Shown one piece after another: positions 1-6,280 of a DNA stretch of 6,693 nt (the stretch's first letter is position 1; every line of letters begins with the position of its first letter). The stretch lies in assembly GCA_038323315.1 (NCBI GenBank), contig JBBQGU010000224.1:1-6693 (forward strand), in the 5' to 3' direction. Both the position numbers and the translations under genes were made by a program. The notes under the pieces are model-generated. The model was not told where the DNA came from. It was given only the letters and a program-made list of their open reading frames with translations, and ran no database searches. This stretch comes from Stagnihabitans sp038323315. Lineage in GTDB: Bacteria; Pseudomonadota; Alphaproteobacteria; Rhodobacterales; Rhodobacteraceae.

Positions 1-2270
1 CACGGGTCAGTGTCGGCGGGACCGTCAATCAGAAGAGTGCAGCATTTGGAACGGACGCCCAAGGCCAGCATGGCCGCCTTGCCCTGAAACTCTTTCTTCA
101 GGTCGACAAAACGGTCAAGCGCGGCCTCCAGCGGCGAGGCATCGCGCCCCAGTTCGTTGCCAAAGGCGCGGTAGGATTTTTCCTGCCGCAGCCAGTTCTG
201 CGCACGGGCACCCACCAGTTTCATGCCGTGCTTTTCTCCGGCTTTCAGCAATTGCTCCCAAAGATAGCGCTGCATTTCGATCGGATGGTGCAATTCCCAG
301 CCCAGTTCGCCGGTATAGGCCACGCGGATGGCGTTGACCGGGCACATGCCCAGTTCGATCCGGCGGGCCGACAGCCAAGGGAACCGCTTGTTCGACAGGG
401 CGGTGGCTGGGTCGGCATCCCTGATCAACTCAGCCAGTATCATGCGGCTGTTCGGCCCGGCCAGCGCAAAGACGCCCCATTGCGCAGTTACGTCATGGAT
501 GTCGACAGGACCGAACGTTCCAGCCATATCCTCTGCCGATTTTCGCAGAAAATCAGCATCATAGGCGGTCCAGGCCCCCGCGCTGACCAGATAATAATCA
601 TTCTCGCCGTTGCGGACGATGGTGTATTCGGTGCGGGTCGTGCCCTGCGGGGTCAGGGCATAGGTCAGGTTGATGCGGCCAACCTTGGGCAAGGTGTTGC
701 AAGTGAACCAATCCAGGAACGCCGTCGCCCCCGGCCCGCGCACGATGTGCTTGGTAAAGGCGGTGGCGTCGATCAGCCCTGCGGTTTCGCGGATCGCTTT
801 CGCCTCTTTCACCGCATACTGCCACCAGCCGCCACGGCGGAAGCTGCGGGCCTTGTGGTCGAAATCCTCGGGCGCATCGACGGGGCCGTAATAGTTCGGG
901 CGTTCCCAGCCGTTGACCTGACCGAATTGCGCGCCAAGCGCCTTTTGCCGGTCATAGACCGGGGCGGTGCGCAGGGGGCGGCAGGCTTCGCGTTCCTCGT
1001 CGGGGTGGTGCAGGATGAAGACGTGGTTGTAGCATTCCTCGTTCTTGCGCGCCGCATATTCGGTGGTGATCCACGACCCGTAACGCTTGGGATCAAGGCC
1101 GGCCATGTCGATCTCGGCCTCGCCCTCAGTCATCATCTGGGCAAGGTAATAGCCCGTGCCACCAGCGGCAGTGATGCCGAACGAAAAACCCTCGGCCAGC
1201 CACATGTTGCGCAGGCCCGGCGCGGGGCCGACCAGCGGGTTGCCGTCGGGCGTATAGCAGATCGGCCCGTTGAAATCGGCCTTCAGCCCTACAGTCTCGG
1301 ACGAGGGCAGGCGGTGGATCATCGCCATGTATTCCGCCTCGATCCGCTCAAGATCCAGCGGGAACAGGTCGGCGCGGAAACTTTGCGGCACGTCATACAG
1401 GAACCGTGCCGGGGCGTTCATCTCATACGGCCCCAAAATCCAGCCGCCACGCTCCTCACGGACATACCACTTGGCGTCGGCGTCGCGCAGGACGGGGTGT
1501 TCGGGGTTGGTCTTGCGCCAGGCGACCAGCGCCGCATCAGGTTCGGTGACGATGTATTGGTGTTCAACCGGGATGGCGGGGATCTTGATGCCCAGCAGCT
1601 TGGCGGTGCGCTGGGCGTGGTTGCCGGTGGCAGTCACCACGTGTTCGGCATGGATCTCGAACCTGTCGTCGGATGGCACAAGGTTGCCGCCTTGTTCGAC
1701 CATGCGGGTACAAGACACGATCCACTCGCTACCGGTCCAAAGATAGCCATCGACCTGCACCTTACGCTCAAAACTGGCACCGAACTGCCGCGCGCCCTTG
1801 GCCATGGCTTGGGTCACGTCTGCTGGGTTGATGTAGCCGTCCTGCGGGTGGTACAAAGCGCCCACAAGGTCCTCGGTCCGGACCAGTGGCCAACGGTCCT
1901 TGATCTCGTTCGGCGTCAGAAACTCGTGATGGACCCCGGCGGTTTCGGCGACCGAGGAGTACAGCATGTACTCATCCATCCGTGCCGCGTGCTGGGCCAT
2001 GCGCAGGTTGCCGACGACCGCGAAACCCGCATTCAGCCCCGTTTCGGCCTCCAGCCCCTTATAAAAATCAACCGAGTATTTGTGGATATGCGTGGTGGCA
2101 TAGCCCATGTTGAACAACGGCAGCAACCCCGCAGCGTGCCAGGTCGATCCGCTTGTCAACTCGTCCCGTTCCACCAGCATCGTGTCCCAACCCGCGCGGG
2201 CCAGATGATAGGCGATACCTGTGCCGACTGCGCCACCGCCGACGACCAGGGCTTTGACATGGGTTTTCAT
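1..2270 (-). CDS. FAD-dependent dimethylglycine/sarcosine dehydrogenase-like protein with GcvT domain (C-terminus cut by window edge)
   Basis: Probably oxidises an N-methylated amine such as dimethylglycine or sarcosine, passing the methyl group to tetrahydrofolate in the cytoplasm. The start ATG at 2270 opens with MKTHVKALVVGGGAVG, and a GGAGAG ribosome site lies eight bases upstream (2279-2284). Residues 6-380 form a DAO-type FAD fold: GGGAVG (11-16) is the dinucleotide loop, E34 ends the second strand, and H45 in STWHAAG matches the histidine that binds FAD covalently in mammalian DMGDH/SARDH. Residues 383-437 resemble the FAO_M linker. Residues 440-715 are a GcvT-like folate domain (AGPNSRMIL at 604-612, YTGELGWEL at 652-660, LRQEKSYRAFGNEL at 694-707). 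A GcvT C-terminal barrel starts near 735. The 756 visible residues run off the edge; by family length roughly 50-70 are missing. Substrate cannot be fixed, since alphaproteobacteria carry several such paralogues. It is transcribed divergently from the epimerase gene. Confidence 0.9.
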   Translation of the reverse strand, partial: MKTHVKALVVGGGAVGTGIAYHLARAGWDTMLVERDELTSGSTWHAAGLLPLFNMGYATTHIHKYSVDFYKGLEAETGLNAGFAVVGNLRMAQHAARMDEYMLYSSVAETAGVHHEFLTPNEIKDRWPLVRTEDLVGALYHPQDGYINPADVTQAMAKGARQFGASFERKVQVDGYLWTGSEWIVSCTRMVEQGGNLVPSDDRFEIHAEHVVTATGNHAQRTAKLLGIKIPAIPVEHQYIVTEPDAALVAWRKTNPEHPVLRDADAKWYVREERGGWILGPYEMNAPARFLYDVPQSFRADLFPLDLERIEAEYMAMIHRLPSSETVGLKADFNGPICYTPDGNPLVGPAPGLRNMWLAEGFSFGITAAGGTGYYLAQMMTEGEAEIDMAGLDPKRYGSWITTEYAARKNEECYNHVFILHHPDEEREACRPLRTAPVYDRQKALGAQFGQVNGWERPNYYGPVDAPEDFDHKARSFRRGGWWQYAVKEAKAIRETAGLIDATAFTKHIVRGPGATAFLDWFTCNTLPKVGRINLTYALTPQGTTRTEYTIVRNGENDYYLVSAGAWTAYDADFLRKSAEDMAGTFGPVDIHDVTAQWGVFALAGPNSRMILAELIRDADPATALSNKRFPWLSARRIELGMCPVNAIRVAYTGELGWELHHPIEMQRYLWEQLLKAGEKHGMKLVGARAQNWLRQEKSYRAFGNELGRDASPLEAALDRFVDLKKEFQGKAAMLALGVRSKCCTLLIDGPADTDP

Positions 2271-2460
2271 GGGGGCTGCTCTCCGACAGGGATTTTGGCC
2301 CATATGTGCCTGATCCGGGGTCACAGGGGCAAGGACAGCCGACGCTTGGGGGCGGAAAACGACATGGCCGCGCAAAAGCGACCGGGCAGCTTGTCAAACA
2401 CCGTGCGGCTTGCCAATCAGGCAGGCTTCGGCCATGCAAGGTTTGGGTTCGGGGAGCATC
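2271..2460. promoter_or_regulatory. Divergent intergenic region between the flavoenzyme and epimerase genes
   Basis: These 190 bases must hold the promoters of both flanking genes unless the genes are read from farther away. On the minus side, GGAGAG at 2279-2284 is a good ribosome site for the flavoenzyme. On the plus side there is a TTGTCA at 2391-2396, but no convincing -10 box at the right distance. A small inverted repeat, TGCC-aatca-GGCA (2411-2423), could be an operator or chance. No RNA gene or repeat was seen. Exact promoters cannot be named. Confidence 0.35.
2451..2456 (+). promoter_or_regulatory. Ribosome binding site that sets the epimerase start
   Basis: GGGGAG lies four bases before the ATG at 2461. 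The frame is also open upstream, with an in-frame ATG at 2434 and a TTG at 2410. The 2461 start is preferred because of this site and because the nucleotide-binding motif then begins at residue 8, as is usual for the family. The extra upstream residues (MQGLGSGSI) match nothing expected. Confidence 0.6.
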
Positions 2461-3462
2461 ATGCGCAAGGTTCTGATCACGGGCACGGCGGGCTTCATCG
2501 GCTTTCATTTGGCGCGGTTGTTGCTGGACGAAGGCTTTCGCGTGCAGGGCTTTGACGGCATGTCGGACTATTACGACGTCCGCCTGAAACAGCGGCGGCA
2601 TCAGATCCTGCTGCAAAATCCGAACTTTACCACCCTAGAGGCGCGGCTGGAAGACCGCGAGGCCCTCGACCGCATGGCCGACGCCTTCCAACCCGAGGTC
2701 ATCGTGCATCTGGCGGCCCAGGCCGGGGTCCGCTACTCGCTGGAGGCACCGCGCGACTATATCGACAGCAATGTCATCGGCACCTTCAACGTGATGGAGG
2801 TGGCGCGGCGGTTGCAGGTCGCCCATCTGCTGATGGCCTCCACCTCGTCCGTTTACGGCGCGAACGAGGCGATGCCGTTTTGCGAGACGGACAAGGCCGA
2901 CAGCCAGCTGACCATCTATGCCGCGACCAAAAAGGCCACCGAAAGCATGAGCCACGCCTATGCCCACCTGTGGGGGATACCCACCACGATGTTCCGGTTT
3001 TTCACGGTCTACGGCCCTTGGGGGCGGCCGGACATGGCGCTGTACAAGTTTGTCGAGGCGATCCTGAAAGACCGCCCCATCGACATCTACAATCATGGGC
3101 AGATGTACCGCGATTTCACCTACGTCACCGATCTGGTGCGCGGCATCCGGTTGCTGATCGACGCCGTGCCGGTGATGGGCCAGCCGGTCGAGGGCGATTC
3201 GCTATCACCCGCCGCCCCGTGGCGCGTGGTGAACATCGGCAATTCCGAAAAGGTAAAGCTGCTGGATTTCGTCGATGCGATAGAGGACTGTCTGGGGCGG
3301 AAGGCGCAGCGCAACTACATGGACATGCAGATGGGCGATGTGCATGCGACCTGGGCCAATGCCGATCTGTTGCGGCGGTTGACGGGCTATGCGCCCCAGA
3401 CGGCGGTCAAGGACGGAATTGCCGATTTCGTGTCGTGGTACCGGAATTACTACGGGGTCTAA
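2461..3462 (+). CDS. UDP-glucuronate 4-epimerase-type NAD-dependent epimerase (extended SDR)
   Basis: Interconverts UDP-glucuronate and UDP-galacturonate with bound NAD in the cytoplasm, supplying galacturonate for LPS, capsule or exopolysaccharide. The 333-residue protein has the usual family length. Visible motifs: GTAGFIG (8-14) for NAD, D32 at the end of strand 2, HLAAQAGVRYSLEAP (83-97), ASTSSVYG (126-133) holding the catalytic Ser/Thr, and the YAATK pair Y153/K157. FFTVYGPWGRPDMA (180-193) contains R189, corresponding to the arginine that contacts the uronate carboxylate in characterised UDP-GlcA 4-epimerases. NHGQMYRDFTYVTD (211-224) is also typical. These patterns favour UDP-glucuronate 4-epimerase over GalE or UDP-xylose synthase. 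No glycosyltransferase or other polysaccharide gene is nearby, so it looks solitary. Its TAA stop (3460-3462) overlaps the stop of the convergent dehydratase gene. Confidence 0.93.
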   Translation: MRKVLITGTAGFIGFHLARLLLDEGFRVQGFDGMSDYYDVRLKQRRHQILLQNPNFTTLEARLEDREALDRMADAFQPEVIVHLAAQAGVRYSLEAPRDYIDSNVIGTFNVMEVARRLQVAHLLMASTSSVYGANEAMPFCETDKADSQLTIYAATKKATESMSHAYAHLWGIPTTMFRFFTVYGPWGRPDMALYKFVEAILKDRPIDIYNHGQMYRDFTYVTDLVRGIRLLIDAVPVMGQPVEGDSLSPAAPWRVVNIGNSEKVKLLDFVDAIEDCLGRKAQRNYMDMQMGDVHATWANADLLRRLTGYAPQTAVKDGIADFVSWYRNYYGV

Positions 3463-4628
3463 ATCTTGCGGAAATGCGCGCCATAGCCAACGCCCTTGAT
3501 GCCCGAAGGGAACGGCCCCTCGTCAAGATAGCGTTGATGGCAGCGGGCAAGGGCGCGGGCGTCAAGCACGACGCCCAGTCCGGGGCCGGTTGGCAGCGGG
3601 ACAAGACCGTTTTGGGGTTGTATCGGGCCGCCCTCGATCACGTCATCGGCGTACCAGCGCAGCAGGGTTTGGCTGGCGCCGCGGACAGCCTCGGTGGCGG
3701 CGCTGACGTGCAGATAGGCGGCGCTGGCGATGCCGGTTTCGCCGGAATGAAACCGAAAGCCCACGTTGAACGCGTCGGCGGCCTTGATGAAGGCCACGGT
3801 GGCCGCGATGCCGCCCAGTTCGTTCAGGTTGGTGACGATGGCGTCGGGCGCGCCGAGTTCGACGGCGCGGCGCAGATCGATGCGGTGACTGGAAAGGGCG
3901 ATGTCTGTGTAAGGACGCAGGGCAGCCATTTCCTCGTAACTTTCACAAGGCTCCTCGAACCAGGTGATGCCGAACGGCGCGACGGCGCGCAGGGCCATGC
4001 GGGCGGCGGGCAGGGTATAGCCGCCATTCGCGTCTATGCGGATTTCGCGCAGACCTACGGCGGCGCGGATTTCGCGCAGCATCGCGATCTCGTCTGCCAT
4101 GGCGACGGTGGCGACCTTGCCTTCAAAGATCGGCGAGTTGTGTTGGTCGGCCATTTGGGCGCAATAGCGGGCGACGTCGAGGGGGGTGGCCTCGCCTGCA
4201 TCCAGACCCGGCAACCGAAAACTGAAATACTCGGTCAGCGGAATCTCTGTCCGAACCGCGCCGCCGAGCATCAGGGCAAGTGTCACGCCTTCGGTCTTGC
4301 CGCGCGCATCCCACATCGCCATCTCGATCCCGCCAAAGGCGCGGCGGGCGGCGGTGACATTGCCCCAGGGCGTATAGGCCATGCCGGGCAAAGCGAGGTT
4401 TTGCGCCAGCGTGATGGCACGCAGATCCAGACCGATCAGGCGGTCGGCCATGGCCATCACATCGGCGGCGCGGTTGCCGTCGGCGCATTCGCCAAGGCCC
4501 ACAACACCGTCCTCGGTGGTCAGTTCGATGACGGTCTTGGTCAGCGAGGCAGTCGCACCATAGCTGAAGCGGTAGGGCGCGCGCAGGGGGATGTTGACCG
4601 GGGTTGCCTTGATCGCGCGGATTTTCAT
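3459..4628 (-). CDS. Enolase-superfamily enzyme, glucarate dehydratase/mandelate racemase-like, substrate unknown
   Basis: Likely removes the alpha-proton of a carboxylate with Mg2+ help and then dehydrates or epimerises it. The 389-residue protein has the capping domain (about 1-120: MKIRAIKATPVNIPLRAP, then GLGECADG at 44-51) and a TIM barrel. Metal ligands D199 (RIDANGG) and E225 (WFEEPC) are clear, and H294 (FRFHSGE) matches the general-base histidine of the glucarate dehydratase group. Three positions look substituted by my unaided alignment: the KxK motif reads E169-G-K171; the third ligand (Asn in glucarate dehydratase) falls at S247/H248 in ALSSHRIDL; the dyad Asp falls at N267 (IVTNLNE). 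I therefore do not assign glucarate as substrate. The ATG at 4628 overlaps the thioesterase stop in ATGA, so it is the second gene of an operon, perhaps translationally coupled; AGGA sits 12 bases upstream (4641-4644). The same frame is open upstream to about 4742, but that part overlaps the thioesterase gene and is not family-like. Confidence 0.85.
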   Translation of the reverse strand: MKIRAIKATPVNIPLRAPYRFSYGATASLTKTVIELTTEDGVVGLGECADGNRAADVMAMADRLIGLDLRAITLAQNLALPGMAYTPWGNVTAARRAFGGIEMAMWDARGKTEGVTLALMLGGAVRTEIPLTEYFSFRLPGLDAGEATPLDVARYCAQMADQHNSPIFEGKVATVAMADEIAMLREIRAAVGLREIRIDANGGYTLPAARMALRAVAPFGITWFEEPCESYEEMAALRPYTDIALSSHRIDLRRAVELGAPDAIVTNLNELGGIAATVAFIKAADAFNVGFRFHSGETGIASAAYLHVSAATEAVRGASQTLLRWYADDVIEGGPIQPQNGLVPLPTGPGLGVVLDARALARCHQRYLDEGPFPSGIKGVGYGAHFRKI

Positions 4629-5026
4629 GCGGTCATATGGTCCTGCAACCTGGCCCGCATCGCGTCGGGCCAGGGGGCTGCGGCCATGCCCGACATCCAG
4701 CACAGCGTCAGGGCCACGGTCAGGCGGTGCTGGCCGTTGCAAGCAGCGGTGATCTCCAACACCAGCGACGACCGGCCAATCTTCTTGACCTCCAGCGTCA
4801 CCTCCAGCACATCACCCAGCCACGAGGGGTTGCGAAAATCCACCTCGATCCGCACGGTCGGCACGCCAGCCTTCTCAGCCATCATGGTGGCAAAGGGCAC
4901 GCCCACCACCTCGCGGAAGAAGTTTTCGCAGATGTGGTTCGTCATCTCGAAATAGCGGGGATAAAACACGATGCCCGCGGGGTCGCAATGGTTGAACTCG
5001 ATGGCATAGGGGCGGCGGTAGAGCAT
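4625..5026 (-). CDS. Acyl-CoA thioesterase, 4-hydroxybenzoyl-CoA thioesterase (hotdog) family
   Basis: Hydrolyses a CoA thioester to a free acid, probably in the cytoplasm as an oligomer. The 133-residue, single-domain protein has the normal length. Residues 10-26 (EFNHCDPAGIVFYPRYF) carry the family signature, with D15 in the position of the catalytic Asp of Pseudomonas 4-hydroxybenzoyl-CoA thioesterase. The rest follows the hotdog pattern: helix 27-50, then strands around VRIEVDFRNPSWLGDVLEV (58-76) and SSLVLEITAAC (86-96). Substrate cannot be read from sequence: aromatic, hydroxylated or short acyl-CoA are all possible. The ATG at 5026 is supported by AGGAAA about seven bases upstream (around 5032-5037). 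The same frame is open far upstream, but that is antisense to the kynureninase-like gene and non-homologous. The TGA stop overlaps the dehydratase ATG (ATGA, 4625-4628), so the two form an operon with this gene first. Confidence 0.88.
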   Translation of the reverse strand: MLYRRPYAIEFNHCDPAGIVFYPRYFEMTNHICENFFREVVGVPFATMMAEKAGVPTVRIEVDFRNPSWLGDVLEVTLEVKKIGRSSLVLEITAACNGQHRLTVALTLCWMSGMAAAPWPDAMRARLQDHMTA

Positions 5027-5155
5027 GGGCGTTTCCTGATGTGGCCCCAGATGAGGCCGGGACAGATGACAGGGGGTTACAGCCCCGCGCAAGGGGTTTT
5101 TTGGCTTGAGCGGGGCGTGGCGGGGCGGTAGGCAGGGGCAAACAAGGGGGCTGCC
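5027..5155. promoter_or_regulatory. Divergent control region between thioesterase operon and kynureninase-like gene
   Basis: These 129 bases separate two divergent starts and must hold the thioesterase-operon promoter, unless it lies inside the neighbouring gene. It contains the ribosome sites of both genes (AGGAAA on the minus strand near 5032-5037; AGGGGG at 5145-5150 on the plus strand). A TTGAGC at 5106-5111 with TAGGCA at 5129-5134 is a weak plus-strand promoter candidate. GCGGGGC occurs twice (5110-5116 and 5120-5126), and its inverse GCCCCGC occurs at 5082-5088. No known operator was recognised. Confidence 0.4.
5081..5102 (+). terminator. Terminator-like hairpin with T-run in the leader of the kynureninase-like gene
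   Basis: CCCC (5083-5086), a six-base loop GCGCAA and GGGG (5093-5096) form a short stem, which A-T and G-T pairs can lengthen by two; six T follow directly (5097-5102). This is the shape of an intrinsic terminator reading rightwards. No plus-strand gene ends just upstream, so it would stop either antisense transcripts or a leader transcript of the downstream gene. The stem is short, and GC-rich DNA gives such hairpins by chance. Confidence 0.35.
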
Positions 5156-6280
5156 ATGTCGGGCGACAGTTATTTTCTGTATCATTCCATCGGTCAATAT
5201 CCGGGCAAGGCCCGCGATATTGCGGGTGCCATGGCCGAGTTTGCCGTGACCTGGGGCGCGCCGGATGACGGGCAATGGGGCCAGGTTCTGGGGCAGCGTC
5301 AGCGGTTCATCGACCTGTGGCGCGGGATCTTGAATGCCGCGCCGGGATCGGTGACGACGTTCGAGAATGTGACGGCGGGGTTTCATGCCGTGCTGACCGC
5401 ACTGCCGGGCGGGCATCTGCGCGGACGGACGGTGCTGGTCGGGGCGGATTGCTTTCCATCCAACCATTTCCTGTTGCAGGGCATGGCCGCCGCACATGGC
5501 TTCACCCTGAAAACCGTGCCCCTGCGGCAGGGTGCTGCCCATGTCGAGGATGAGGATTTCTTGGACCAGTGGGGGCCAGAGGTCGGGGTGGCGCTGCTGA
5601 CCTGGGTATCCTCGACCACCTCGCACCGGATCAACCTGCGCCAGATGGTGGCGCATGGGCGGCGGTGCGGCACGCTGATCGGGGTGGATATCACCCAAGC
5701 TGCGGGGTTGCTGCCGTTTGATGTGGCGTCACCCGAGGTGGATTTTGCCGTCTCGACCAGCCTGAAATGGATGTGCGGCACGCCGGGGGCGGGGGTATTG
5801 TACCTGTCGCCCCGACTGATCCCGCATTGCCGTCCGGAACTGTGCGGTTGGTTCAGTCAGGACAATCCGTTCAACTGGGATATCACGCGGTTCGCCTTTG
5901 CGCCCGATATCCGGCGGTTCGACAATGGCACGCCCTCGGTGATGGCGGCGCTGGCCTCGTTGCCCGCGATGGAATGGCATGCGCAGCAGGACATGGCGGC
6001 GCTTTTGGCGCACAACCGGGCGCTGACGTTGCAACTGATCGCGGCGGCCGACCGGCTGAACCTGACGCTGGTCACGCCGCGCGACCCGGACAAGCGCGGC
6101 GGCTCGGTGATGCTGGCCCTGCCCGCACGGATCGTCGCGGCCGGGGTGGTGGGGGCGTTGCGCGCCATGGGGATTGCGGCGGATGCACGCGGCCAGACCC
6201 TGCGCCTGTCGCCGGGTGTGATGACGACCGAGGCCGGGGTGGACCGGTTGGTGACAGCCTTGGCCAGCTTGCTGCGTTAG
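5156..6280 (+). CDS. Kynureninase-like PLP-dependent enzyme (aminotransferase class V fold)
   Basis: A PLP enzyme of fold type I. Closest by motif is kynureninase, which cleaves kynurenine to anthranilate and alanine. The 374-residue protein is somewhat shorter than typical bacterial kynureninases (about 400-420). D178 in GVDITQAAGLLPFDV contacts the PLP ring nitrogen. K204 in STSLKWMCGTPGAG is the Schiff-base lysine. CGWFSQDNPFNWD (230-242) and RRFDNGTPSVMAALA (253-267) follow the kynureninase pattern of a GW turn then F-x-x-GTP, and R350 (QTLRLSP) is placed to bind the substrate carboxylate. Differences: the Tyr before the lysine in kynureninase (YKYLN) is L203 here, and the usual His after the Asp is Q181. 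It may therefore act on another substrate. No tryptophan dioxygenase or formamidase gene is in view. The ATG at 5156 has AGGGGG five bases upstream. The stop is TAG. Confidence 0.8.
   Translation: MSGDSYFLYHSIGQYPGKARDIAGAMAEFAVTWGAPDDGQWGQVLGQRQRFIDLWRGILNAAPGSVTTFENVTAGFHAVLTALPGGHLRGRTVLVGADCFPSNHFLLQGMAAAHGFTLKTVPLRQGAAHVEDEDFLDQWGPEVGVALLTWVSSTTSHRINLRQMVAHGRRCGTLIGVDITQAAGLLPFDVASPEVDFAVSTSLKWMCGTPGAGVLYLSPRLIPHCRPELCGWFSQDNPFNWDITRFAFAPDIRRFDNGTPSVMAALASLPAMEWHAQQDMAALLAHNRALTLQLIAAADRLNLTLVTPRDPDKRGGSVMLALPARIVAAGVVGALRAMGIAADARGQTLRLSPGVMTTEAGVDRLVTALASLLR

Noticed and set aside
228..2555. Very long stop-free frame on the plus strand (775 codons)
   Set aside because: It is antisense to the flavoenzyme gene, matches no family, has no ribosome site, and is the kind of open frame GC-rich genes create on the opposite strand.
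4629..4742. N-terminal extension of the dehydratase frame
   Set aside because: It overlaps the thioesterase coding sequence and has no enolase-family features; MKIRAIKATP at 4628 is the natural start.
2880..4955. Long stop-free plus-strand frame (691 codons)
   Set aside because: It runs out of frame through the epimerase and antisense through the dehydratase and thioesterase, all of which have clear family motifs; this one has none.
5027..5698. Upstream extension of the thioesterase frame
   Set aside because: It is antisense to the kynureninase-like gene; the ATG at 5026 has a ribosome site and fits family length.
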